64,000 nucleotides of DNA from assembly GCA_024704765.1 (NCBI GenBank), contig JAKMXF010000332.1, positions 664,018-728,017 of the forward strand, read 5' to 3'. A program made the position numbers and the translations under genes. The notes beneath the pieces were generated by a model. It searched no databases. It was not told the DNA's origin and saw only the letters and a program-made list of their open reading frames with translations. This document shows positions 34,963-47,220 of this stretch, piece by piece. Each line of letters begins with the position of its first letter. The first letter of the stretch is position 1. The DNA comes from Oopsacas minuta. Its lineage: Eukaryota > Porifera > Hexactinellida > Lyssacinosida > Leucopsacidae.

Positions 34963-36114
34963 CAGGGGCGTAGATCCGTGATTTTTCTGGGAGGGATGGA
35001 AAATTTAAAACTAGCACTTTTCTACATATGACAAATATGAATATGCTATATTCGTAGTCATTAAACTTCCTAACTCGACAAAAAGATAGACAATAATAAA
35101 AACAGCTAAGAACATAGATCATAGTAAATATAATATACCTTATACTTGGTAGTGTGAAAAGAACCTATTCATTTAATATATCTAGATTACAGTATAAATT
35201 ATTCGAAATTGCCAAATATTTTTCGACTTATTTCACTTCTTGTCAAAACTCTTTTGCTAGTGTAGCGATATTTATTCCATCAAGAATTTCTTTGTGGACA
35301 TTACATACACATACTGAATTCAAACGTTTCTGGCTCATTCAATTCCTGAGCCATGTTTTTAGTCTTCTTAATGCAGAAAAACTCCTTTCACATTCGCAAG
35401 AAGATACCGAACATACGAGTAATAATTTTATTAGAGTTTTTACTTCTGGGAAGAGATTTCGTACTTCCAAATGCATTTTTCTATAACCAATTTTGGCTTC
35501 TTCAATACTTTCCGGATTGACATTTTCTCTGAATAATGCAAGTTGAGTTGATAATGTATGCTTTTCTAATTCTAGATATTGCCCAATTAATTCTATATTT
35601 ACTTCTCCACTGAGTAACATGGTTTCCAATTTTTCATATTGATTTAAACCGGTTTTACTTGCGTCATACCTTTCAGATAGAATACGTTGCATTGTCATTA
35701 AAAGCTGAGTGTAGATCTCTTTATAATACTCTTCAGCAGTAAAGTGGAACTACATTGTATATTTCCTGAAGAATATCTTTTAGGTGGATAACTTCTTCTG
35801 GGAATTTTAAGTTCATCGAGATAATATTCTTCTGTTTGATCTTGAACTTGACTAAAAATATTGTCAAATGACTCTTGTGTTAAACTTAACTCCCATTGTG
35901 CATGTGCCATCCTAACTGCTGAAAGCATACTCAAGAACAGTGAAATTTGAATGTAACAAGAGGATAATCTGTTGAAACTCAAAAGATTTGAGAGCAAAAA
36001 TAATGTAGACGTATCTCAAAAGTTAAAATGTAGCGGGGATGATTACATAGAGCATTGCCCCATGCTCATAAGTGGGGGGATGTATTCCCCATCCCCTCGG
36101 GATCTACGCCCCTG
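34963..36114 (-). mobile_element. hAT element with exact 8-bp target duplication
   Basis: Inverted ends CAGGGGCGTAGATC (34963-34976, and in reverse at 36101-36114) are flanked by a perfect 8-bp direct repeat TATGTAAT (34955-34962 and 36115-36122). This is the signature of hAT insertion. At 1.15 kb it is an internally deleted copy that keeps only the C-terminal part of the transposase (minus strand). Confidence 0.93.
35225..36000 (-). pseudogene. hAT transposase, C-terminal remnant
   Basis: The minus strand encodes the end of a hAT transposase. A first open stretch (about 35997-35700) contains HAQWELSLTQESFDNIF. After a frameshift near 35700-35745 come YRKMHLEVRNLFPEVKTLI and the conserved C-terminal block SSCECERSFSALRRLKTWL with the catalytic Glu. 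A TGA near 35336 interrupts just before MSQKRLNSVCVCNVHKEI, the normal continuation. The N-terminal BED finger and the first catalytic Asp region are absent. It belongs to the ZMYM/52-kDa-repressor-like hATs. Confidence 0.85.
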
Positions 36115-36599
36115 TATGTAATCATATTTGATGTAAATACTAAATATAAGAGTAAAAACAACTTCTGATAATAAATCTATCTTATAACAACAGTTTAATC
36201 ATTGATAGGTTAGTTTAGATATTCATTTGTACTTTTTTCCGGGTGTCTAGTTTGGCCCTCCCAAAATTATAATTTGGAATTTTTTCTCATTGATTGAAGT
36301 GTAGCATCTCTTGTTTGACAAAATTTGACAAAATATTATTAATATATACGTAATGTTGTTATATTTAGTCAACTATTTAATCACTTTCCATGCTTGCCAA
36401 AAGCTGCCCAAAAATATATTTTTCATACGTTTTAAATTTTTCAGTAAAATTCTATATTTTGCTGGTTATTAGTTATTCCAATACTCTACAATCATATATC
36501 ATAATGTTTCTATGTTAGAGTAGCCCTTTTTGCGGATCATATCTATACTAAGCACGAACAATGAGGCATATAGTTTGTATATTTCGAATGGAAGAAGTG

Positions 36600-38512
36600 T
36601 TACAGTCTCTGTTAGGAAACGTATTTAGAACAACCATTATCCGATGAAGAAACTGCTACTCTCCATTTCGAATTTAAATCACTTCTAACATCCAGAGAGG
36701 CTTACCGCAGGAAGGATCTTGAAACATAGGATAGCATGATTTTCCACTCTACTCATCTAACAATATCCAATCCGAGAAAGAATATCGCTTGATCCTGAAT
36801 GTTTTTCTTTAGTCACTGCTTCTGAAAATCGAAACTTTTCAGAACAGTTTGTAACTGAATCCCGGAAGCATATTCTCGAATGTCACATGAAGACTTCCAG
36901 ATCGAGACTTGGTGTTCTTTTAGAGCATGTGGACTTTATAGCAGAGAGAGAAAAGGTTGAACCTAAACAACTACTCGGTCTAGCTTTAGAATTAGTCTCA
37001 AATAAATCCTATGATCGTGATACTTCAGAGATTTGCAGAGAAATAATTGATAAGGGATCTTTAGCGGTGTATTGGACAAAGTACAAATCTCTAAATTTGC
37101 TTATATATTGGACAGCTTAGAAATTGAGGCGAGTGAATACACGAATCTGGAAAGAATTCTCAAAGGTGATGTTAAGCTTCCTTCCTATAAGCTTGTCTCG
37201 CAATATCGTAGGGAAATAAGCCTAATAAATGAAATGGAAATAGTCAGAGACCCCGAAGCATTGTCAATTGAGACTTGCATCTCTTATCATTCCATCCTTA
37301 GTTTGACCATTCAACGCTTGCTTTCAACATTAGACCCAGTTCCTGATTCACACTACCTACTAAAAATTAAGATATCTGATGGATTGGATGGCTCCGGTTG
37401 TCATCAAACCTATAACCAACAAAGCAACAATTCTGTAATAAGCACAAATACTTTCATTTTGTTCGGATTCAAAGTAATAACAATTATAGACACACTTGGA
37501 AATGATATGTTATATAACAGCTCACCCAACTCTCCGTTCTGCTTTAGGCCAGTAGCACTGACAGCTTTGAAAGAAGAATATTCTAATGTAAAGCTTATCA
37601 TGAATGCAATAGTCAATCCTCAAACAGACCATATCATGCAGGATGGGTTATCTTTTATTGGAGGCCCTACACAGGTCGAGATAATCCGTTCCCATTTTGA
37701 TACCGAGATGGCAGGATTGCTGGATGGAGCTGGTGGGGCTTCTTGTCATCTGTGTACTGCAACGGATAGCCAAATTAAAAGTTTAGAATGGGTCCATTCT
37801 GGTTTCCCTATTAACAGATTAATTAGCGACGCTCGGCAACTTTTTGAAGAGGTTGATGAAGAAGATTACTTGAAACTCCCATCAAATCAACGTGTTGGTA
37901 TTACGCATCAACCAACTTCTAACATCGATATTATAGCTGCGTCTCCTTTGCATGCTTACCTTTGTGTATTCAGGTGGTTCATGCTGTTGATATACCATCT
38001 TGATGCAGGACACAAGGTATGGGCGCCATCAAACTCGAAAGTAAATTCTTCCATGAAACGGGTTCGAACTATACTCCAGGAAAGATGTAATTTCACTATT
38101 GATATCCCTTCAAGCCAGGGCGGCACTTCAACCACTGGTAACATTGTGCGAGACTGCTTTTTAAATAAGAGAGACTTTTGACGTGGGCCACTTCTTCCAT
38201 TAATCCTTCAGATAAAATATCATTAGTGAAGATCCAAACTAATCTATCTGTTTTGTTAAGACTCCTCAACAGTGGTGACTCGATTAACTGTGACAAAATG
38301 CAAGAATTGTGCCAAGAAACGTACAAATTTATTCTAGTTGAGTACCCATCGACAACCATCACTCCATCCTTGCACAAGTTACTTGCTCATTCGTTTCAGT
38401 TAATAGGTGCTTACAATAATGGTAAGGGATTACAGAATCTCTGAGGAATATTTAAAATCCTGCAATAAATTTGTAAGGCGGTATCGGGAGAATCTTGCAA
38501 GATTGTACAATT
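36600..38512 (+). pseudogene. RAG1/Transib-like transposase, broken by frameshifts
   Basis: DDE transposase of the RAG1/Transib superfamily, whose ends resemble V(D)J recombination signals. The frame is open from about 36768, shifts near 37065, runs from 37072 to 38181, shifts again to 38178-38444, and shifts once more into the catalytic-Glu block, with the stop at about 38512. Key residues (numbering from 37072): D103 in KISDGLDGSG and D210 in RSHFDTEMAG. A zinc CxxC (C225, C228) follows in GGASCHLCTAT, and an HxxxxH occurs in LHKLLAH. The Glu is in LSEEYLKSCNKFVRRYREN. These match mouse RAG1 D600, D708, C727/C730, H937/H942 and E962 in order. PNSPFCFRPVALTALKEE also resembles a RAG1 segment. 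No RAG2-like ORF was seen. Confidence 0.82.
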
Positions 38513-39095
38513 AAGCAAGAGGTAGGCATTGATTCGTATTTCGAACGTTCGGATTAAACCTCATGATAGATTCAACACACTCTAAATATATAATAAATGT
38601 AAATTATGAACTATTATGTAGATTCATAGCGATAAAAGAAGATTCCAGAAAGTAACTTGATATTTTGCATAAATATTCTATATGGATCCTGAAATACCCA
38701 CAAGTTTACTTGTAGAGTTATAGTAGTGACAATGGGTGGCATATTGTTGCCAATAATCATCCATAACTGGATAAACTTCAATGTTATCACCAATCATCTT
38801 ACTTACGAATAGCATACAACCAATTTCACATACCCGAAGATACATTTGATATGTATCTCAAAATACTTTTGCGAAGTCATCAATAATAGCATATGTATTC
38901 ATACAACTATGAAAAAGTTAAAAATCAAATTCACACAAAACGACAACCATAGAACTAACCAGAAACCAATTATGCTCTTGTGATTAAGCTCATGCCACTT
39001 TAAAGATTCATCAAACCAAAAACAATATACATTGAAGGCACTATATATGTATGTGCACACAGGATGAAATTATAACTAACTAAAATACTATAGCT

Positions 39096-40479
39096 ATGTC
39101 ATCAAAGAAACGAAAGTATAGTGATAACTACCTTCAACTTGGACTTACAAGCATCACAATTGGAGGAATACAAAAACCACAATGTTTGATTTGTCACAAA
39201 GTATTGGAAGCTGATAGCATAAGGCAAATAAACTTAAGGCACATTTGGCGAGTGTTCAGCCAACATATCTACACAAAGATCTCAGATCCCTTCAGCACAT
39301 ACAGTAGAGCGCCCTCTTAAAGCTGCAAGTTTTGATCAAACAGTAAAATGATGGTGCGTTGACAACATCCTATGAAATTTCCCAAATAATTGTTAAGACA
39401 ATGAAACCTCACACCATTGGTGAAACTCTCATTGGACCGTGTGTTGAAATTATTCTCAAAACGGATCCTCGGAGAAGATCATTCAAAGAAAGTAGCTCAG
39501 ATAACATTGCCAAATACTGCAATTCAACGGCGTATATTGCACCTTGATGAGGATATGGAGATCAAATTTGTTGCAACCATTAATAATAGCCCAGTATTTT
39601 CGATTCAATCGATGAATCTACAGATGTTGAATCCCTTTCCCAGCTTATCATAAATTATCCGATATATTGATCATGACACTATGAAAACAGAATTCCTATT
39701 CTGCAATGGACTTAAATTACTGCAAGAGCTAGACATTTTCGTTATCATCAATATCTACATTCCATCTCATAATAGTGATTGGAAGAAACTAGTTTTCTGC
39801 ACTACATTTGGAGTGCCAGCTATGATGGGGAAGAATACAGGAGTCATTATCCTGGCTAAAAATATGCCACCAGACAAGATTTGAAATCATTGCTGGCTCC
39901 ACAGGCAAGTGTTATCATCGAAAGCAATACCGGAGGAACTGTCAACAGTCCTTAATAAAGTCGCAGAAACGATTAACGCCATAAAATCAAGTGCAACTAA
40001 CTCTCGTCTTTTTACCAAACTGTATCAAGATAATGAAGCTGAGCATGAATAGGTTTATATTTTACTACAGTCAAATGGTTGTCACGAGGCAAAGTAATGT
40101 CTGTGTGTGTGCGAGTTGAGATCCGAAATTGCAGATTTTCTTGACTACAATGGTCATCGTCTGGCCTATTGCTTCAAAGATGATGATTTCGTCACCAAAG
40201 TTGCCTATCTCACAGACATTTAGTTTCACTTAGTTCAACTTCACCAAGAATTGACTTTATAGTGGAGAACAAAATGAAACAAGTACATCCATTTCATTAG
40301 CAATCTCTCTCTCTCTATATATATATTATTAATTAACTTCATTAAAACAACTAATTGATTATTATATTTATTCAGTTCACAAATTACAATATCTATTTTA
40401 CAATGTCTTTTGACAAGGGGGAAGACTTTGTTAAACCTTGCAAAAGGGGGCATCATTCCTAAAAGATTGGGAACCACTG
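39096..40479 (+). pseudogene. ZBED5-like hAT transposase, highly decayed
   Basis: The start MSSKKRKYSDNYLQLGLTS, followed by QKPQCLICHKVL (a zinc-finger CxxC), is the characteristic N-terminus of ZBED5/SCAND3-type hAT proteins. Fragments follow in three frames: VAQITLPNTAIQRRILHLDE (about 39500), IDESTDVESLSQL (about 39610, first Asp region), VIIESNTGGTVNSP, and the late LRSEIADFLDYNGHRLAYCF (about 40120) and DDDFVTKVAYLTDI (about 40180). A hAT-like right terminus, TTGGGAACCACTG, ends at 40479. The left terminus was not found. Many stops are present, so this is an old copy in eIF3d intron 2. Confidence 0.8.
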
Positions 40480-40562
40480 CTCTAAAACTTACAGTATTAC
40501 TATATAGGCCCCTCAAGAATAGACGAGATTGGTGAAAAATATGTCGTCAATTGATGGATTGT

Positions 40563-40739
40563 AAGGTTGCAACCGAATAGTTTAATTTTAGGTTACCAAC
40601 CAAATATCAGTATTCGATATTCGGTTAGCCCAAACGGAATATTATCAGTAGTATTCGGTTGATTTAACCAAAAAATATGAGTATTCGGTTAGGCTACTAT
40701 TCATGAATACTGATATTCGATTCGAACGGTTTCAACCTT
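40563..40739. mobile_element. short MITE, same family as 19181-19402
   Basis: It starts AAGGTTGCAACCGAATAG and ends GGTTTCAACCTT. It has internal CAGTATTCGGTT motifs and the shared block ACTATTCATGAATACTGATA. It is about 45 bp shorter than the other copy. No duplication of the target is evident. Confidence 0.65.
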
Positions 40740-41042
40740 GATTTTATGTTATGGTCTGTATAACGTAAATATTGCATCATATATTTCCGAATGAATATAT
40801 GAAATGGTCGTATAGTTGCATTATTACAATATAGAAAAGTTATCATGTCAATGTTGGCTCGTACTTAACTCACAGTAGGGAACATGGATGACAAATTTTC
40901 ATGAATATACAATAATAACTCATAAATCGTGAAGGTTTCGCAAATCAGCATAGCCAATTGATGAATATACACACAACTCCCCATCCCATGTAATAAACTT
41001 TGGTATGATATGTGTTAAACTAATTGCATAATCTCAAAATTG

Positions 41043-41178
41043 AGATCGAATTTGCTTGGGCAGCCCATTGTTAAGGCTGTAGTATTAGCTGACAAGTTTT
41101 GCTATAATTATCTGCAAATACAAATGCATTTTGAATGCATAAGCCAATGAGCAAAGAGGACTAGTATTACTCAAGATT
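41043..41178 (-). repeat. dispersed repeat, inverted partner of 34127-34262
   Basis: This is the reverse-oriented counterpart of the repeat at 34127-34262, sharing GGCAGCCCATTGTTAAGGCT and GCAAATACAAATGCATTT. A sequence like the palindrome at 12121-12251 lies immediately to its left (40965-41035). Confidence 0.65.
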
Positions 41179-41289
41179 TCATCGTTAGTTATTTATTTGA
41201 TCCTACATGAACACCCATTTTTCTGGAAGCCTCATAAGTTGACGCAAACCTATTAGGCCGAGAACTAAAATTTTGTCAATTTATGCTTG

Positions 41290-41930
41290 CTAAATATAAC
41301 TCTGACCAGTGGAGGTGTATATATGGCATTGTTACTTTGATGACACTTGGACGTATCTCTACGACCCTCTACCAAAGAAGAAAGCGGAATTGTGGTTATT
41401 TGAAGATGGTCCTCAACCTGTCCAAGTGAAACGGCCAAAGTCAGTGAGCAAGAGGATGTATGCAACTTCCTTCAATCCTCAATGTTTGATGAAGGTTGTT
41501 GAACCTGAAAAGGGTTCTATGGTTACTGCAAATAGTATTCCCGATGTTTGTTTAAAAGCAGTCTTCTATGAGATCAAGCATTGTCGACCAAAAACTGGTT
41601 TATGATGCATTAAATTGCGCCATGAAAATGCTCCAGCACATTAGGCGGCACATACAATGGATTATATTCAAGCAAATAGAGTATCTATCCAACCGCATCT
41701 ACCATATTCTCCTGATTTAGCCCCATGCGACTTCTGGCTCTTCCCAAAACTTTGAGAAAAACTCGAAGATGCTTTCCTAGCAACGAAGAGTTGGAGTCAG
41801 AGGTCTTTGATGCGCTTGAAAGTGGCCCATCGAATGATTGGTACCATCTTTCCAAGGTTGGGTGTTGCGTATGCAAAGCTGCATGGCTACTCATGGCGAA
41901 TATTTTGAGAGAATTTATGCACTTTATTAA
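41290..41930 (+). pseudogene. mariner transposase remnant
   Basis: The plus strand encodes the middle and end of a mariner transposase. DDTWTYLYDPLPKKKAELW (near 41330) aligns with the GDETWVYxYDP block holding the first Asp. KRPKSVSKRMYATSF follows, then an eroded HENAPAH block (near 41625, second Asp replaced by Glu) and YSPDLAPCDFWLFPKL (near 41705, third Asp). A frameshift occurs near 41600 and the N-terminal part is missing. It ends only about 70 bp before the last eIF3d exon. The sequence differs from the other mariners in the window, so it represents another lineage. Confidence 0.8.
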
Positions 41931-42002
41931 TTATATTCAATGTTTTACTATAGAAGTATGCATATTCCTTATATTATTTATTCAAAGTTATTGTATTTTT
42001 AG

Positions 42003-42641
42003 GTATTGAAAAGAGATAAAACATTCAATGCAAAGAATATCAATCCTTTTTATGATGAAGCAATCAAGCAACCTCTTGCACCCATACTTTACAGGTACCG
42101 ACGTTGGCAACTGAAGGAGGTTCCCGTCATCATCAGATGCGAAGTGAATGGTATGTTAGGAGAAAATTTTTATTGTAATATTCGGACATTGAATGAATAT
42201 GACCCTAAGATAACTGATGATTGGCGGAGGAAGCTGGAACTGCAAAAGGGTGCTGTGATTGCAACTGAACTTAAGAATAACAGTAACAAGCTCGCAAAGT
42301 GTACTATTTCGTCTATATTGTCAGGATGTGATCTGATAAAACTTGGTTATGTATCTCGAGATAACTTTTACTCTCCAAAGAGCCACGTGATTTTAGGCAC
42401 TCAGGATTTTTTGCCTTCATTTCTAGCATCACAGGTTAGCCTAGAACTCAATAACTGCTGGGGTGTATTGCATGTTTTGATACAAGAGTGCCTAAAGTTA
42501 AAAGAAGGCAAATACTTTTTAGTTAGAGACTCAACCAAACATGTATTAAAACTTTATCAAACCAGTGGCGAAAGCGAAGATAGTTTTGATTTCGAGAATG
42601 AAGATAGCGACTCTAATTCCGATAACTCATGTGATGCCTGA
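42003..42641 (+). CDS. EIF3D: eIF3d last exon (about human residues 327 to the end)
   Basis: This terminal exon follows a TTGTATTTTTAG acceptor (AG at 42001-42002) and encodes 212 residues plus TGA. Blocks diagnostic of eIF3d are YRYRRWQLKEVPVIIRCE, IRTLNEYDPKITDDWRRKL, KGAVIATELKNNSNKLAKC, LIKLGYVSR and SHVILGTQDFLPSFLASQ. The tail is acidic and serine-rich (from about residue 190), as in other eIF3d proteins. Identity to human looks roughly 50%, low for this conserved factor. The protein may therefore be a fast-evolving orthologue or a divergent paralogue, as Drosophila has. Splice sites and frame are intact, so I consider it functional. No clear AATAAA lies in the first few hundred bases after the stop. 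Confidence 0.95.
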   Translation, partial: VLKRDKTFNAKNINPFYDEAIKQPLAPILYRYRRWQLKEVPVIIRCEVNGMLGENFYCNIRTLNEYDPKITDDWRRKLELQKGAVIATELKNNSNKLAKCTISSILSGCDLIKLGYVSRDNFYSPKSHVILGTQDFLPSFLASQVSLELNNCWGVLHVLIQECLKLKEGKYFLVRDSTKHVLKLYQTSGESEDSFDFENEDSDSNSDNSCDA

Positions 42642-42939
42642 TTAATCAATACTTAATTTGGAATTGTCTTTAATCATATTTCTAGTGTAGACTAAATTTT
42701 TCTTTTCTCCTAGGATCTTCTAGTCCGAAACAAATTTGTATGTTGTACAATTTAAATTTCTCATTGCATCATTGTTTCTCAACCTTGGGTAAATTACACC
42801 CCGGCTATTATGGGTAGCATAAAAGAGCAATGGAAAGGTCCTGAAGTTTGCAATTGAATGAATTTGTTCTGGGTAAAGTATGGCTTAATCTGGATGTTTT
42901 TTTGTTTAACTGTGGAAAAATTTATTGATTTTTGGGAGT

Positions 42940-43335
42940 GTTAGAACTATAACCTTCAGCTGATTACGATTATGAACTATACATTTCAAGGGTTTTTGTT
43001 TACTATCCAAAATTTTTAATACGATTATGATAATAGTTCAGCTGCTAAGTTTGTAAGATTTTTAAGTGTACCAATGCATGATATATGGTGAATTTCGATG
43101 TCTTGATTGTTATTTAATTTATGCACTATTGTAGTGTGATCCTTCAATCTGATAGCACATCCCAAATTCTAATATCCATATCACCGATTCCTTGCGTCAT
43201 TACAATTACGATTACACTCATATGTAATTTTTTGATTACGACTACTCTTACGATTGCACCTTTTTAGAAACTTTTGATTGCGATTAATTGGTTGTAAACG
43301 ACTACAATTGTAATCGGAACCTGCCCAACCCTGAT
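42940..43335. repeat. hAT-type repeat end with GATTACGATT motifs
   Basis: Stretches of GATTACGATTATGA and GATTACGACT recur, and the segment ends TCGGAACCTGCCCAACCCTG near 43333. Read in reverse, that gives a CAGGGTTGGGCAGG terminus of the kind seen in hAT-derived MITEs. A similar terminus (TAGGGCTGGGC in reverse) lies near 58106. Confidence 0.4.
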
Positions 43336-44103
43336 TGTTGGCTACATATGATAATAATTATACTATAGTTCAATATTATGATTATGTAATGTGCATGAAG
43401 AGAAATGTAAAACGCAGGAAATTCTTCTGTAGTTTTGGTCACTAGGACTGGCAGACGGAGCAGGAATTTCATGTACAGCAAATTCATCGTTGTGCCCCCC
43501 CCCTAACGCCCGACACTTGTTAAGACTCGTAATGGATTGAAGTACGATTTAATACTTATTCAACGACCTGAAAAATGCTGGGAAACACTGTTCAAACTAT
43601 TACATACGTCATTACTTTTGTGATACTATTAATCCTTGTTTAATTCGAATGGGATAACATATAGCATCATATTAATTGATATATTGACTAATTAATAAAA
43701 GACAGAAATACATACATTTTTGTTGCCACTTCATCGAATCATGGAGGAAAGAGAAATATTTTCTTGATTTCATTGTCGCCGCAGACGAAACCTGCGGTCG
43801 TATTCACTAAGAAGTTAAGTATGAACTGTAAGTAACCTTCCTGGGTTTCTTGAATATTCCATTATTGCTAGCTAAAGAAATATCTTAAGAATCACTTAAA
43901 GTAATATTAAATAATCTATAAACTACACTGTTACTGTATGATGCAAATATATTTTAGATTCCTTTTTACATTGATATTATATTTTCTCTCCAATTAACCG
44001 AAATTATGTAAAGGTGCTTACAAATAGTTTATGAATATTTTCATTTATTCCCATGCTATTCACATTCAATATAAAAATGAATATATTACTATTATATTTT
44101 AGG

Positions 44104-44360
44104 ACTGGGGTCGGTAGCCTGCGGCTCCGTAATTGCATGCGGCTCTTTGACCCCTCTCCACTGGCTCATGTGGCTTCGACAAAATATTTATAGGGAAATG
44201 AATTTGATATTTTTTAATTTACAGTGTTATTCACCACTGATTAGTATTAGTTGGCTAATTTAAACTTAATAAATAGGCTGTGCTACCTTCATTATATGCC
44301 AGTAATATGCTATGCGGCTCTTGGACCGTTTTAAGAATTTTCAGATGTAAGGCCATTGCC
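44104..44360. repeat. hAT-like MITE fragment with GCGGCTC motifs
   Basis: ACTGGGGTCGGTAGCCTGCG, followed by repeated TGCGGCTC (about 44121, 44139 and 44312), resembles the CAGxGGTCGGCAACCTGCGG ends of widespread hAT elements. The right terminus is eroded. Confidence 0.4.
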
Positions 44361-45919
44361 AATTAGACCTCTCATATTGCTGGCTTCCGTTTATCACCTT
44401 GTTACATATTTTGTTATTTTAAATGCATAAAATTTCTAAAGTTTTATCTAAATCTGTGAATAATTATGAGCAGTTTTAGATGGTGATATTCGTAATCAGC
44501 GTAGAATTTCCCATCATTCAAGTGGTCACATGACTATATTTCGAGAGAATTTTCCCTAGTAACTTAAGGTGTAGAGAATTCAATTCATAAATTTTGACAT
44601 AACTTCATTGAGTGACCCCTTGTTCGATGCCACTAGGCGAAGTAGGTCTAGTTACGATCATATCAACCCTCTAAATGATATTTTAACACGACTTTGTTCT
44701 ATCCACCTACGCGTTTTCTTTTGATCTTTTAGATATTTTTCCATGAATGCGGAAATTTATAGTTGGTTTTGTAATTTCCTTTGCTCTAAATTTAATCTTT
44801 CACCATATTGTGTATATCTTGGCAACTGGCTTAAATATTTATGCAAAATGTCGAGAAATATTACTCCTCTGAATATCCGATATTTACTACATATTTTGAT
44901 TGATCCTGAAAGATACCTCGTTTGGATGCTGCGAAATGAAATACGATTGGAAGTAGGTTAATATATTGCCCCAAAAGTATCAATGTGACAATTTGAGACA
45001 TTTACCCTAAACATATTATAAATATTCTGACGAATATGATCAAGAAAATAGAGGGACCGATATGTCGATCTATCAAAATCATGTTGATAAATCATTAGGG
45101 TGGATATTGTCAAAACAGGAAATTCTGGGCTTATTACTAATATAACCATAGAATTTCGATTAGTCTAAAACTGAAAGTCTTTAGCATTTTCATATTTCAA
45201 AATATTTCACAAAGTGACACATTAAAATGGCCGCAACCAGTGAGGTCATATTGGTATGACCTCATATCTGAAAATCTTTAGAAATTATCTGTGTAGTTGT
45301 ATGACAAATTTAATGCTTTTATGAATCGCGAAATATTACACACGTCGACTCTAGTTATAAATTTCAATTCTTCGTTCATATTACACAACAGGGATGTTAT
45401 CCATACCTTTAAATATGCATAGAAATTCATACAGATCAAGCCCGTTACTTTAAGGCATAAATACATATATGTTGGCACTTATTTCAATTCTGTACTACTA
45501 TGTAAGCATATTCTCGGGACTGTAAAAAGGATTAAGAACCAAATAACAAAATATTTCAAGATTGGTCATTTGAGAGTGAAACTAATTAATTATACTTGTC
45601 TATTTCAACGATTTGTGAAAATAGTATATTTATCATTCATCGTGGTACAGGGTTTTATTTATATTCAACTTGGGTAATTTAGTACTTAACTTCTTAGTCA
45701 ACACTGCAGCTGGTTTCATTACTATCAACCGGAAGAAAATTACAATGTAGCCAGTTGAAAAGACTCCGTGAGACAAGCGTAAGAATTGATGCCAATATAT
45801 TATAGGGTAGAAGGTATACTGCTGATATATAGGCCCCCGAATACGACTATCATCAATTGTGATAATTATATGTATATTGGAATTAGAAGAATTCGAACAC
45901 CATTTAAGCGTGTAGGGTG

Positions 45920-46090
45920 TGGTAAATTCTGCGGAAGAGTTCTCCAACATTATACTTTAGATTCGAATGTCTCCCTCACCCAGCCTATATTCCAGATCTG
46001 GTTCCAGGCGACTGCTAACTTTGTAGATTGAAAAGACATATTTATCCAAAAAGATTTAAGGCGTTAAGTATTTTGAGGTCCAGATAGACT
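45920..46090 (+). pseudogene. small mariner C-terminal remnant
   Basis: In one plus-strand frame near 45975 the sequence reads PAYIPDLVPGDC, a decayed form of the mariner HPxYSPDLAPCD block. After one stop it continues as LCRLKRHIYPKRFKAL, the expected following segment. Nothing else of the transposase is recognisable. Confidence 0.5.
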
Positions 46091-47220
46091 GTGGGGGAAA
46101 TGGTACACACGAGTTTTTCGCAACTAGCATTGATAAACTTTCAGGAAGGTAGGAGCGGTGCATAAAGCACAAGGGGGAAATCATTAAGCAGTGCATATAA
46201 CTCAAGGAGGAGTTCATTTAAACTTTGATAATCATTTCGAGTGAATTGAATACTAGTCTAGTTATATGATGATTGCCCGTAGGAACTATGGATAACCCTT
46301 CTCAAGTGTATTCTATTCATATATACTAGCATTTAAGTATATTTTAATTTTGATAATTCATAATCTGATATCCATCCTAATGTATCTGGGTCAAAATTTC
46401 AGAACTTTGATTTGATCATCCTTCATTTATTTCAAAACATTTAGTTACTTTATCAGTGTCCACATCGCATACTTCAACCCTCTTTTCAATATTCCATGAA
46501 AGCCCTTTCCCTAATAATCGTCCATTTAGTGGGAAGAACATGGCATAACATAACTTGAACCATATAACTAAAAGTAATGCCATTTTATCCATACGATTGT
46601 AAATTCATGTATCCATTAAGTCAGCTCATGCTCTTCCGAAATACCAAAATATGCCGCTTATACAAATTTAAAGTCCTGTGCATAGTTTCTTTATTTTAAT
46701 GGAGCTAGATTTATATCGAGTCATACAAGGGGAAGGCGCATTAATTGACGAGCTTAACTCGCTTGGTGGAAACACTAGGATATAATATGTAAACTCATAG
46801 GTTAAAATAAATCGTTTACAAGTTTTCTGAATATATAGACGATATCCCTCAAAGCTTTTGATGTACAGCAACGAATGAAAGAGAGGGGCCATATTTCGAG
46901 ATCTCATAAATGTTCAATTCTTATCCAAAGTCTTTGGATCGAATTGATTTAGAGTTAGTACGTATAAATATGTATAAGGAATCAGTATACTACTTAAAAA
47001 GGTTCAAAGCACCAAACTTCATCTAGTTTAGGTGTCATTTAAGCGATGACTCTAATATATATAAATAATAGGGAGAACTTCAAATTGTAAAGATCTGCTT
47101 TCTATGCTGGTACTCGTAAGGAAATTGCCTCAAATACGATATAGTAATCCTTTGATTCTAACTACAATTCAACATAGACTTACTTCCAATATTACTTATA
47201 TGTGAGGAATTGATCATATA

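Noticed and set aside
38700-38780. Recombination-signal-like end of the RAG1-like element
   Set aside because: GACAATGGGTGGC was considered, but its orientation is wrong and no matching partner exists on the left side.
41265-41894. Minus-strand open frames over the mariner remnant
   Set aside because: The plus-strand reading contains the mariner catalytic blocks; the minus frames are shadows.
42773-43609. Single hAT element spanning from CATTGTTTCTCAACC to GGGAAACACTG
   Set aside because: The two ends are only loosely alike and the flanking 8-mers (TCATTGCAT side versus TTCAAACT) do not match; they may be ends of different elements.
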